A stretch of DNA of 8,097 bases from DHVE2 group archaeon (lineage in GTDB: Archaea > Thermoplasmatota > Thermoplasmata > Thermoplasmatales > Aciduliprofundaceae), in assembly GCA_015520975.1 (NCBI GenBank), contig WAOZ01000151.1, positions 1 to 8,097 of the forward strand. The letters run 5' to 3'. How positions within the stretch are numbered: position 1 is the first letter of the stretch; each line of letters opens with the position of its first letter. The position numbers were made by a program, and so were the translations under genes. Of this stretch, positions 1 through 5,939 are shown piece after piece. The notes under the pieces are model-generated. The model had not been told where the DNA came from. It searched no databases and saw nothing but the letters and a program-made list of their open reading frames with translations.

Positions 1-874
1 GTATATACATACCGCAATTTGAGCCAATCTCGTTCTCGCGAGTGTCACCTACGGAGATTATCACATCGTATCCGTAATTTTTTAATTTTTCTACAAACTT
101 TCTATGTTTTTTTGGAAGTCCAGTGGTGAGATCTATGTCATTGTGTATTCCATTTATAGTGGCATTTAACGTCGGGTTTACTGGAGTGATTTTTATTAGA
201 AAATATTCTGATGGAAAATACTCTTTTACAATATCTGCATTAACCTTATTTTCCTGTGCTAATGCGAAATTTAAAGTTATTTTTAAGCCTTTCTCATCAT
301 AAAATTTTTCTCCATATCTTGCAATTTCTTTAAAACTCCATTTTTTAATAGGGATAAGGGAATCACGCTGTACAGAATCCGTAGTATGTATAGAAAACTG
401 TAATTGAAATTTATGAGGATATTTTCTTTTTTTAAGTTCAAGAAGTTTTTCAAAGAATTTATTAACTCCTTTTGGGGCAACTGTAGAAAGTGAGGGATAA
501 ATGTTGGGATACATCTCTGCAAGTGATTCTAAAACGGTTAATACGGCAGGATTGAAACTTGGTTCACCCACCCTCGCGAACTGAATTTTGAATTTTTTTG
601 TTTCTGGTATTCTTTTTCTAAATCTCTTTCTTATTGCGTATTGTATCTGTTCAATAATTTCTTCATAATTTAACTTACCATTATAAAAAAATCCTGCATC
701 GCACATTTTACAACCTACAGGACACCCGTTAAGTGAAGAGATAATAACAACCCATTTATCTTCAATGCGATGCGTGGGCACAGATTCTACAAACTCCACA
801 ATGTTACCTCGCGAGGTTTTCCCGATATACACCTTTGCTATATTCTCGTTGCCTATTTCCTTAAGGATTTCCAT
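1..874 (-). CDS. RlmN/Cfr-like radical SAM enzyme (partial, 3' end off the left edge)
   Basis: The 291 visible codons begin at ATG 872-874, with GGAGG 10 nt upstream, and stay open to the window edge. The iron-sulfur/SAM motif CxxxCxxC is at Cys51, Cys55 and Cys58 (CPVGCKMC). It is followed by a GEP motif at 103-105, an ST segment near 130, SIH at 161-163 and a final NCG with Cys287. These match in order the landmarks of RlmN and Cfr, which methylate C2 or C8 of adenosine in 23S rRNA or tRNA. Cys287 aligns with the methyl-carrying C-terminal cysteine. The position of the second catalytic cysteine (Cys118 of E. coli RlmN), seven residues before Cys51, is Ile44. Only 50 residues precede the cluster, so the N-terminal accessory domain of RlmN is absent. 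By family comparison only a few dozen residues should be missing. The gene is last in view of a leftward overlapping operon and is AT-rich. Radical SAM class is secure; substrate is unknown. Confidence 0.85.
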   Translation of the reverse strand, partial: MEILKEIGNENIAKVYIGKTSRGNIVEFVESVPTHRIEDKWVVIISSLNGCPVGCKMCDAGFFYNGKLNYEEIIEQIQYAIRKRFRKRIPETKKFKIQFARVGEPSFNPAVLTVLESLAEMYPNIYPSLSTVAPKGVNKFFEKLLELKKRKYPHKFQLQFSIHTTDSVQRDSLIPIKKWSFKEIARYGEKFYDEKGLKITLNFALAQENKVNADIVKEYFPSEYFLIKITPVNPTLNATINGIHNDIDLTTGLPKKHRKFVEKLKNYGYDVIISVGDTRENEIGSNCGMYI

Positions 875-1661
875 ATCTCTCACGCCTCCAAATTTTCATC
901 GCGACATGTATTCCGTCTGCAATGGCGAGGGAACTCTGGCGGTAAATGCCGTTCTTCACATCTCCCGCCAAGTATATGTTTGGATGGATAATACCCTCCA
1001 CGATTTCAATATTTGGTACGCGGCCTACGGCTCCCAAAAACACATCTGCAGTTAACATGCCAGCGGTGGTTTTTACTTTTTTTCCAAAAATGTCTAATAT
1101 TTCGCCCCGCACAAGATTAATTCTGGGGTTCTCTTTAACCTCTTTCTGGAGAGTGGGGAGGGCTTTTAATGTGCTTCGATACAGCACGATTACATTGCTG
1201 CATTTTTCCGCGGCTGAAAGGGCGTAGTCGAGCGCTATATCTCCTCCACCCACAATTAGAATTTTTTCATACTTTTCTTCGATATCGGTGATGTGATATT
1301 TGAATTCGGGAAATGATAATGTTTTGGGTCGGGTACCTGTAGCCACGATTAAATACTTGAACGAATACGCGGCCTTATCTGTTTTTACTCTTATCTCATC
1401 ACCAACTTCTATTCGCACCGCCTCCTCTGTGTGAATTTCTAATCCGTATCTTTCTGCGTAGTTTTTAAGTCTTCTGGCGAACTCCTTTCCACTGATCCCC
1501 TCTGGAAAAAGCAGGGTATTGTCCACACGATATGCGTTTGCAATTAGACCTCCAACTTCCCTTTTCTCGAAAATAATGCTCGGCATGTGGAATCTTTTAA
1601 GCTGCACTCCTGCCGCAATGCCTGCGGGTCCAGCACCAATTATTCCTACCTGCGCATCCAT
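861..1661 (-). CDS. Thioredoxin-reductase-like FAD/NAD(P) oxidoreductase lacking CxxC
   Basis: A 266-residue flavoprotein, probably cytoplasmic. The N-terminal dinucleotide fold shows GxGxxG at residues 9-14 with Pro12 as in the TrxR family, an acidic strand end near Glu32, and VATGT at 106-110. A second nucleotide-binding motif, VGGGDIA, is at 137-143, and the FAD-contacting GD is at 233-234 (LAGD). True thioredoxin reductases carry a CxxC just before the second GxGxxG; here that stretch (about 121-134) has no cysteine and the whole protein has only Cys154. It therefore cannot use the usual dithiol relay and resembles TrxR-like ferredoxin/flavodoxin reductases or related orphan reductases. 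It is shorter than TrxR (about 310-330). In the NADPH region only Arg162 recalls the family's HRR. ATG at 1661 follows AAGGA with 9-nt spacing and overlaps the upstream stop by 16 nt; the end overlaps the next gene by 14 nt. Electron acceptor unknown. Confidence 0.85.
   Translation of the reverse strand: MDAQVGIIGAGPAGIAAGVQLKRFHMPSIIFEKREVGGLIANAYRVDNTLLFPEGISGKEFARRLKNYAERYGLEIHTEEAVRIEVGDEIRVKTDKAAYSFKYLIVATGTRPKTLSFPEFKYHITDIEEKYEKILIVGGGDIALDYALSAAEKCSNVIVLYRSTLKALPTLQKEVKENPRINLVRGEILDIFGKKVKTTAGMLTADVFLGAVGRVPNIEIVEGIIHPNIYLAGDVKNGIYRQSSLAIADGIHVAMKIWRRERYGNP
885..889 (-). promoter_or_regulatory. Shine-Dalgarno site of the RlmN-like gene
   Basis: GGAGG on the minus strand lies 10 nt before ATG 872-874, inside the last codons of the upstream oxidoreductase gene. 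It supports this start and suggests translational coupling in the leftward operon. Confidence 0.6.
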
Positions 1662-2011
1662 TCTATCACATCCTTCAAAGTTGGTGTAGGGGCGAAGCCA
1701 TGCGAGATTGCGCGTATTGTTCCCTCATGGAGCTCAGCGTTTTGGGTGAGCGACCCGTCAATTGGAAAAATTACATTAAATCCTTTAACGAATGCGGACC
1801 TTGCAGTGGTCTCGCAGCACAGATGCGTCATAACACCCGTTATTATCACAGTCTCAATATTCATCTCTTTAAGAAGAGCTTCAAGATTGGTGCGGTAAAA
1901 AGCGTCATAGGTGTTTTTCTCGATTATTGCGTCTCCATACTTCCCTAATTCTTCAATTATCTGAGTTTCAGAAGAGTTACGGGGCATTGAGCTTTTCCAC
2001 CAGCGCTCCAT
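1646..2011 (-). CDS. Isochorismatase-family cysteine hydrolase, N-terminally truncated
   Basis: From ATG 2009-2011 the product has 121 residues. It holds the middle and end of the isochorismatase/nicotinamidase fold: Lys32 in IIEKNTYDAF, and the GVMTHLCC motif with catalytic Cys65 followed by Cys66. The family's first strand, with the catalytic Asp in a DMQ-type motif and about 50 residues around it, is missing. The frame can be extended to a TTG at 2101 (151 residues), but the added residues contain no such motif, overlap the start of tyrS by 26 nt and meet a TGA immediately upstream. GGAGG 11 nt before ATG 2011 favours the short start. Family members are usually about 180-200 residues. The gene heads the leftward operon, overlapping the oxidoreductase. 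With one of three catalytic residues absent it may be inactive, a decaying pseudogene, or altered in function. Family assignment is firm, activity doubtful. Confidence 0.75.
   Translation of the reverse strand: MERWWKSSMPRNSSETQIIEELGKYGDAIIEKNTYDAFYRTNLEALLKEMNIETVIITGVMTHLCCETTARSAFVKGFNVIFPIDGSLTQNAELHEGTIRAISHGFAPTPTLKDVIEWMRR
1671..1675 (-). promoter_or_regulatory. Shine-Dalgarno-like site of the oxidoreductase gene
   Basis: AAGGA on the minus strand, 9 nt before ATG 1659-1661, lies inside the 3' end of the isochorismatase-like gene. It fixes the start of the oxidoreductase and fits translation of an overlapping operon. Confidence 0.5.
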
Positions 2012-2022
2012 TATGTTGTCAT

Positions 2023-2027
2023 CCTCC
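2023..2027 (-). promoter_or_regulatory. Shine-Dalgarno site suggesting the short isochorismatase start
   Basis: GGAGG followed by ATGA on the minus strand lies 11 nt before ATG 2009-2011. It favours the 121-residue start over the upstream TTG at 2101. The spacing is slightly long and chance occurrence cannot be excluded. Confidence 0.4.
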
Positions 2028-2045
2028 AGTAGGCTCGCCCGAAGA

Positions 2046-2053
2046 TTTTTTAT
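2046..2053 (+). promoter_or_regulatory. TATA-like box of tyrS (leaderless)
   Basis: A T6-AT run is centred about 26 nt before ATG 2076, matching four other genes here. There is no Shine-Dalgarno sequence before the ATG, so the transcript probably begins at or near the start codon. Read on the minus strand, the same AT-rich block (GATAAAAAAT) could serve the leftward operon; that is weaker. The element lies in the 64-nt gap between the two divergent starts. Confidence 0.45.
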
Positions 2054-2075
2054 CTTTTCATCTCTTCGCCTCTTT

Positions 2076-3095
2076 ATGCTTTCGTATGAACTCACGCGCA
2101 ATGTTCAGGAGATTATAACCCCAGAAGAGCTGGAAGCGGTGCTGAAAGGGAATCCAAGAGGATATGTTGGCTTGGAGCCATCGGGCAGAGTGCATCTGGG
2201 CACCGGGCTTATCATAGGAAATAAGGTTAAAGACCTTATGAATGCAGGAGTGGATATGATAGTGTTTCTGGCGGACTGGCACGCGTATATAAATGACAAA
2301 TTCAACGGAGATATGAAGAAAATACGGTTGTGCGGAGAGTATATAAAGGGCGTATTTGGAGCTCTGGGCATACAGCCCCGATACATATGGGCCGATGAAC
2401 TTGTATCAAGAAAAGTTTACTGGGAAAAGGTAATCAAGGTGGCCAAAAAAACAAGCTTAAAAAGGGCCAAAAGGGCCATGAGCATTATGGGACGAAAGGA
2501 GGATGAGGCTGAACTTGATTCATCGAAGATAATATATCCTTTCATGCAGGTTTCGGATATATTCGAGATGGAGCTGGATATTGCACTCGGGGGCATGGAC
2601 CAGAGACACGCACATATGCTCGCCAGAGATGTTGCCGAAAAGCTCAATCTCAAAAAACCCGTTGCATTGCACACGGTTATACTGGCGGGACTCAAGGGCT
2701 TTGGAAGAATGGATCCCATAGAAGCCAAGATGAGCAAGAGCAAGGAAGGCAGTGCTATATTCGTTGATGACGCTCCCGATGCCATAAAACGAAAACTCAA
2801 AAAAGCGTACTGTCCACCCAGCGCTGAAGGAAATCCCGTGCTTCAAATAGCGAAGCACATAATCTTCCCGTATTATTCCCGAGATAAATTTGTGGTCCCC
2901 AGAGATGAGAAATGGGGCGGAGATATGGTTTTCAAATCGTATGAAGAGCTTGAAAACGCTTATGTGAGCGGAGAACTGCATCCGATGGATTTGAAGAATG
3001 CTGTTGCGATGCATCTCATAGACATTCTCAAACCTGCCCGTGAATTTATGGAGAAAAACGATGATATTCCCAGAGCGCTGGGGTGGCGCGGATGA
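2076..3095 (+). CDS. tyrS: Tyrosyl-tRNA synthetase, archaeal type
   Basis: A class I aminoacyl-tRNA synthetase of 339 residues that charges tRNA-Tyr in the cytoplasm. The HIGH signature appears as HLGTG at 40-44 and the KMSKS loop is exact at 218-222. Tyrosine-pocket residues known from the Methanocaldococcus enzyme are recognisable: Tyr30 before GLEPSG, and Tyr154, Gln158 and Asp161 in YPFMQVSD, followed by GGMDQR. There is no separate C-terminal tRNA-binding domain, as is normal for archaeal and eukaryotic TyrRS cores. It is a little longer than the roughly 306-residue M. jannaschii protein. ATG 2076 was chosen because the N-terminus then aligns with that protein and a TATA-like box lies at leaderless distance; the ATG at 2013 only adds a Ser/Phe-rich tail overlapping the divergent gene. 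It overlaps the deoxyhypusine synthase gene, so the two are probably cotranscribed. Confidence 0.95.
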   Translation: MLSYELTRNVQEIITPEELEAVLKGNPRGYVGLEPSGRVHLGTGLIIGNKVKDLMNAGVDMIVFLADWHAYINDKFNGDMKKIRLCGEYIKGVFGALGIQPRYIWADELVSRKVYWEKVIKVAKKTSLKRAKRAMSIMGRKEDEAELDSSKIIYPFMQVSDIFEMELDIALGGMDQRHAHMLARDVAEKLNLKKPVALHTVILAGLKGFGRMDPIEAKMSKSKEGSAIFVDDAPDAIKRKLKKAYCPPSAEGNPVLQIAKHIIFPYYSRDKFVVPRDEKWGGDMVFKSYEELENAYVSGELHPMDLKNAVAMHLIDILKPAREFMEKNDDIPRALGWRG

Positions 3096-4024
3096 TGGAA
3101 GACCATCTTCCCGTGGAGGATATAAATCTCTGGGAAAATATGACAGTGGCTCAACTTATGGATGAGTTTTACAAATCCGGCGGGTTCGTTGCCAAGCATC
3201 TTGCGGTTGCGGAGAAAATACTTCTGAAGATGTTTAAGGAGGAAAACACAACATTCTTGTCGTTTCCAGCGTGCATAATCGCCACAGGGACACGTGGAGT
3301 TATTAAAGAACTGGTTAAAAGAAAACTTGTGGATGTTATCATCACCACCTGCGGCACACTTGATCACGACATCGCTCGCAGTTTCAAGAATTATTACCAC
3401 GGATCGTTTCTTATGGACGATGTTGAGCTTCATAGAAAAGGGGTCAATAGACTCGGAAATGTGCTTGTACCCAACGAAAGCTACGGCACTGTCATGGAGA
3501 ACTTTGTGCTGCCACTGCTGGAAGAACTCTATCAAGAGAAAAAGAAATGGGGTGCTAGGGAACTGATAGCAGAGGTTGGGAAGAAACTAGATGATGACGA
3601 ATCAATTTTATACTGGGCCGCAAAAAATGACATACCGATATATGTGCCAGGAATCACGGACGGGTCGTTTGGCGCGCAACTGTGGACATTCAGGGAGATG
3701 AATCCCGATTTTCAGGTTGATGTGCTTCAGGACGAGCACGAACTTGCGGATATCATATTCGAGGCGAAAAAAACAGGCGCGCTTATGATTGGAGGCGGTA
3801 TAAGCAAGCATCACACCATCTGGTGGAACCAGTTTCGTGATGGTCTGGATTATGCAGTTTACATAACCACCGCCGTTGAATGGGACGGTTCGCTGAGCGG
3901 TGCAAGAATCAGAGAAGCGATTTCATGGGGAAAGGTCAGAGAAGATGCGAAATATGTCACTGTTGAAGGCGATGCGACGGTGCTACTTCCTCTGCTTATA
4001 TCCTCAATTCTATCCAAGCTGTGA
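3092..4024 (+). CDS. dys: Deoxyhypusine synthase
   Basis: A 310-residue enzyme that transfers the aminobutyl group of spermidine, with NAD, onto one lysine of translation factor aIF5A, the first step of hypusine formation. Family landmarks, numbered from ATG 3092, are: FLSFPACIIATGTRG near 55-69, VDVIITTCGTLDHDIA near 80-95, the TDG stretch near 189, and GGGISKHH at 234-241 with catalytic Lys239. DYAVYITTAVEWDGSLSGAR and SWGKVR follow, as in the human enzyme. Length is slightly below the eukaryotic 369. The start lies within the tyrS stop (ATGATGA-like junction); ATG 3092 or ATG 3095 are equally possible, and a GTG at 3083 is an in-frame alternative. GGGGTGG at 3080-3086 may act as ribosome-binding site. 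The pairing with tyrS makes a two-gene translation-related operon. Confidence 0.93.
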   Translation: MMEDHLPVEDINLWENMTVAQLMDEFYKSGGFVAKHLAVAEKILLKMFKEENTTFLSFPACIIATGTRGVIKELVKRKLVDVIITTCGTLDHDIARSFKNYYHGSFLMDDVELHRKGVNRLGNVLVPNESYGTVMENFVLPLLEELYQEKKKWGARELIAEVGKKLDDDESILYWAAKNDIPIYVPGITDGSFGAQLWTFREMNPDFQVDVLQDEHELADIIFEAKKTGALMIGGGISKHHTIWWNQFRDGLDYAVYITTAVEWDGSLSGARIREAISWGKVREDAKYVTVEGDATVLLPLLISSILSKL

Positions 4025-4043
4025 AAATTTGTAAATAATAGGA

Positions 4044-4051
4044 TTTAAATA
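4044..4051 (+). promoter_or_regulatory. TATA box of the two-helix membrane protein gene
   Basis: TTTAAATA, a canonical archaeal box, is centred 25-26 nt before ATG 4073, which has no Shine-Dalgarno sequence; leaderless transcription is expected. The T-rich stretch 4053-4068 in the same 48-nt gap could also act as an oligo-T terminator for the tyrS operon, but I see no hairpin. Confidence 0.6.
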
Positions 4052-4072
4052 CTTTTTTGATATTTTCTATAT

Positions 4073-4897
4073 ATGTTTTGCTGGGAGAAGGTGAAGGAAT
4101 TATATGTGAGAAGAAAAATACTGCGAAATATTTTGGGGATTATAAGTTTAGTTCTTGTTATTTTAACTTTGATAACTTATTTGGACGCTCCAACACTTTT
4201 TGGGTCATCCTTGGCGATTCAGATATGGATTCTGATGATTTTAATTTTATTCGAATCAATTCTTCCAGCGTTTGCATCTGAGACAAAGGCGCAGCGTGCG
4301 TTCTTGGAATGTATGAAAGATAGTTTTTCTGCAGATAAAAAGAATGCAATGAATAGAGTAGGTTTCTATCTTGAGATAACCTCCTATTACCGAAAAATAA
4401 TATTCGGGCCATCCAGAGGATTTGCACCAATTCAGGCGAAATGGGCCTTGGGCGTGGCTTTTAAAAAGAGACTACCACCGTTTGTAGCAACCCGTATTAA
4501 ATCCAATCAATCCAAATCCCCCGATTCTGCATCTGGCAGTGTAGCATTTCCATCTTTAACGGCAGTGACCAATATTAAATCGTATATGGGTGCACACACT
4601 ATGGGTAGTGTTAGAACATCGATGCTGAAACTTCAAAAAATTTACGAATACGAAAACTATGCTGTTTACGGTTATGCGCAGCACGCCAAAAAACTTGGAT
4701 TTGTGAAGCAGCTTATAGATGTGGCCAATACGCTTGACAGAATGTCGTCGTGCAGAATACTGCGGATTCTTTATGATTCAGATAACAGTATGGTGGGCTT
4801 TCTAATTGAGAAAATGCCTATGGACTATATGTTTCTTGACTCCGTGCTCAACGAGATCACAAACACCGTTGAAGCGATAGAGGAAATGATGGAATGA
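4073..4897 (+). CDS. Uncharacterised protein with two N-terminal membrane helices
   Basis: I do not recognise this 274-residue protein. A basic N-terminus (KILRNI and arginines at 13-14) precedes a first hydrophobic helix at about 19-37 and a second at about 47-68, separated by a short loop. By the positive-inside rule both ends face the cytoplasm, and the remaining 200 residues would form a cytoplasmic domain. That part is mixed helical, with a Ser-rich linker near 144-156 (NQSKSPDSASGS) and an acidic C-terminal helix ending in EEMME. No signal peptidase site, CxxC, Walker or HTH motif is visible. ATG 4073 sits at leaderless distance from a canonical TATA box. It lies between the tyrS-dys pair and carbamate kinase but has its own promoter, so context gives little. 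It is likely real: long, with codon use like its neighbours. Confidence 0.75.
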   Translation: MFCWEKVKELYVRRKILRNILGIISLVLVILTLITYLDAPTLFGSSLAIQIWILMILILFESILPAFASETKAQRAFLECMKDSFSADKKNAMNRVGFYLEITSYYRKIIFGPSRGFAPIQAKWALGVAFKKRLPPFVATRIKSNQSKSPDSASGSVAFPSLTAVTNIKSYMGAHTMGSVRTSMLKLQKIYEYENYAVYGYAQHAKKLGFVKQLIDVANTLDRMSSCRILRILYDSDNSMVGFLIEKMPMDYMFLDSVLNEITNTVEAIEEMME

Positions 4898-4930
4898 TAC
4901 GGATCAAAAGATGAGCATTTACAGTATTCG

Positions 4931-4948
4931 TCATATAAATTTATATGA
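4931..4948 (+). promoter_or_regulatory. Palindromic TATA region of the carbamate kinase gene
   Basis: An 18-bp perfect palindrome (TCATATAAA/TTTATATGA) contains a TATA-like box, TTTATATG at 4940-4947, centred about 27 nt before ATG 4971. It is therefore the probable leaderless promoter. The symmetry could also be an operator that overlaps the TATA box, but AT-rich palindromes arise easily by chance. Confidence 0.55.
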
Positions 4949-4970
4949 AGGAACACTATTAACCCCAAAT

Positions 4971-5909
4971 ATGGAAACTATTGTGCTTGCAGTAGGAGGC
5001 AATGCTCTTCTCAGACCGGGTGATAAAGGCACTGCCGAAGAACAGATGCTAAGAGCGAGGGAAACTGCGGAGAACATATATCCTCTGTTTGAAAAATTCA
5101 AGGTTGTGATCACGCATGGTAATGGTCCGCAGGTTGGCGCCATACTGTTGCAAAATGAACACTCCAAGGATATAACACCACCGATGCCGCTTGATATCTG
5201 CGGGGCGATGTCGCAGGGTGAGATCGGGTACATGCTTGGCCAGGGATTTCACAATGTATTTGAAGAGAAAGGCATCGAGAAAAAAATAGCCTGCATACTC
5301 ACACGCGTCATAGTTGATAAAAACGACCCTGCATTTCAAAATCCCACAAAGCCCATCGGTCCCTTTTATACGAAGGATGAAGCTGAGATCCTAATGAAAG
5401 AAAAAGGCTGGAAAATGATAGAGGACGCTGGTAGAGGATGGAGAAGAGTGGTGCCATCCCCAATGCCCCTTGAAATCGTTGAGAAGGAAATCATCAGAAG
5501 CGTGCTTGATGCGGGTTATGTGGCCATAGCGGTTGGTGGCGGGGGCATTCCAGTTATAAAGGAAAACGGCAAAATTACGGGTGTTGAAGCGGTGATAGAC
5601 AAAGACCTTGCATCTGCAACGCTTGGAAGAGATATTCATGCGGATAAACTTATCATTTTAACGAGCGTGGATCAGGCGTACCTTAATTTTGGAAAGCCCG
5701 AACAGAAATCCATCTTTGAGATGTCAGTGGAGGAAGCAAAGAGATACCTTGAAGAAGGGCATTTTAAGAAGGGAAGCATGTATCCAAAGATACTTGCATC
5801 CATAAAATTCGTGGAAAGCGGCGGAAAAGAGGTTCTTATAACCTCGCCTGAGAAATTGATGGCTGCGCTTGATGGTGAGACAGGTACGCGGATTTACCCA
5901 TCTCATTAA
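4971..5909 (+). CDS. arcC: Carbamate kinase
   Basis: A 312-residue amino acid kinase-fold enzyme interconverting carbamoyl phosphate plus ADP with carbamate plus ATP in the cytoplasm. All family signatures are visible: VGGNALL at 8-14, THGNGPQVG at 48-56, PLDICGAMSQGEIGYM at 73-88, GRGWRRVVPSP at 154-164, AVGGGGIPV at 187-195, GVEAVIDKDLASA at 204-216, LTSVDQ at 230-235 and FKKGSMYPK at 265-273. Length is exactly typical. ATG 4971 was preferred to an in-frame ATG at 4911 because the family begins directly with the first strand and glycine loop, and the TATA region lies in between. No arginine deiminase or ornithine carbamoyltransferase gene is in the window; in other archaea this enzyme can supply carbamoyl phosphate as well as ATP. 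The arginine/ornithine-type decarboxylase follows, but with its own promoter. Confidence 0.95.
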   Translation: METIVLAVGGNALLRPGDKGTAEEQMLRARETAENIYPLFEKFKVVITHGNGPQVGAILLQNEHSKDITPPMPLDICGAMSQGEIGYMLGQGFHNVFEEKGIEKKIACILTRVIVDKNDPAFQNPTKPIGPFYTKDEAEILMKEKGWKMIEDAGRGWRRVVPSPMPLEIVEKEIIRSVLDAGYVAIAVGGGGIPVIKENGKITGVEAVIDKDLASATLGRDIHADKLIILTSVDQAYLNFGKPEQKSIFEMSVEEAKRYLEEGHFKKGSMYPKILASIKFVESGGKEVLITSPEKLMAALDGETGTRIYPSH

Positions 5910-5911
5910 TA

Positions 5912-5919
5912 TTTTATAC
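5912..5919 (+). promoter_or_regulatory. TATA-like box of the decarboxylase gene
   Basis: TTTTATAC is centred 24-25 nt before ATG 5940 in a 30-nt intergenic gap. No Shine-Dalgarno sequence is present, so leaderless expression independent of carbamate kinase is likely. Confidence 0.5.
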
Positions 5920-5939
5920 GGGCATTAACATATCCCGTT

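Noticed and set aside
283..522. Open frame of 79 codons on the minus strand
   Set aside because: It lies wholly inside the RlmN-like gene on the same strand in another frame and is Lys/Leu/Asn/Ile-rich without motifs; a by-product of AT-rich coding sequence.
806..817. 12-bp palindrome ACCTCGCGAGGT, with further TCGCGA sites near 36, 574, 899 and 7367
   Set aside because: All are inside coding regions at different places of codons and not regularly spaced; no support for a regulatory or restriction-related function.
2013..2075. N-terminal extension of TyrRS from ATG 2013
   Set aside because: The 21 extra residues are Ser/Phe/Leu/Arg-rich, have no counterpart in archaeal TyrRS, and would place the start upstream of the TATA-like box.
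4025..4072. Hairpin terminator after the deoxyhypusine synthase gene
   Set aside because: Only a T-rich stretch is present and no stem can be drawn; the region is better explained as the next promoter.
4158..4430. 90-codon minus-strand frame opposite the membrane protein gene
   Set aside because: No ribosome-binding site or motif, and the plus-strand frame has membrane helices and a TATA box.
4911..4970. N-terminal extension of carbamate kinase from ATG 4911
   Set aside because: The family begins with the first strand and glycine loop, as from ATG 4971, and the promoter palindrome lies within the extension.
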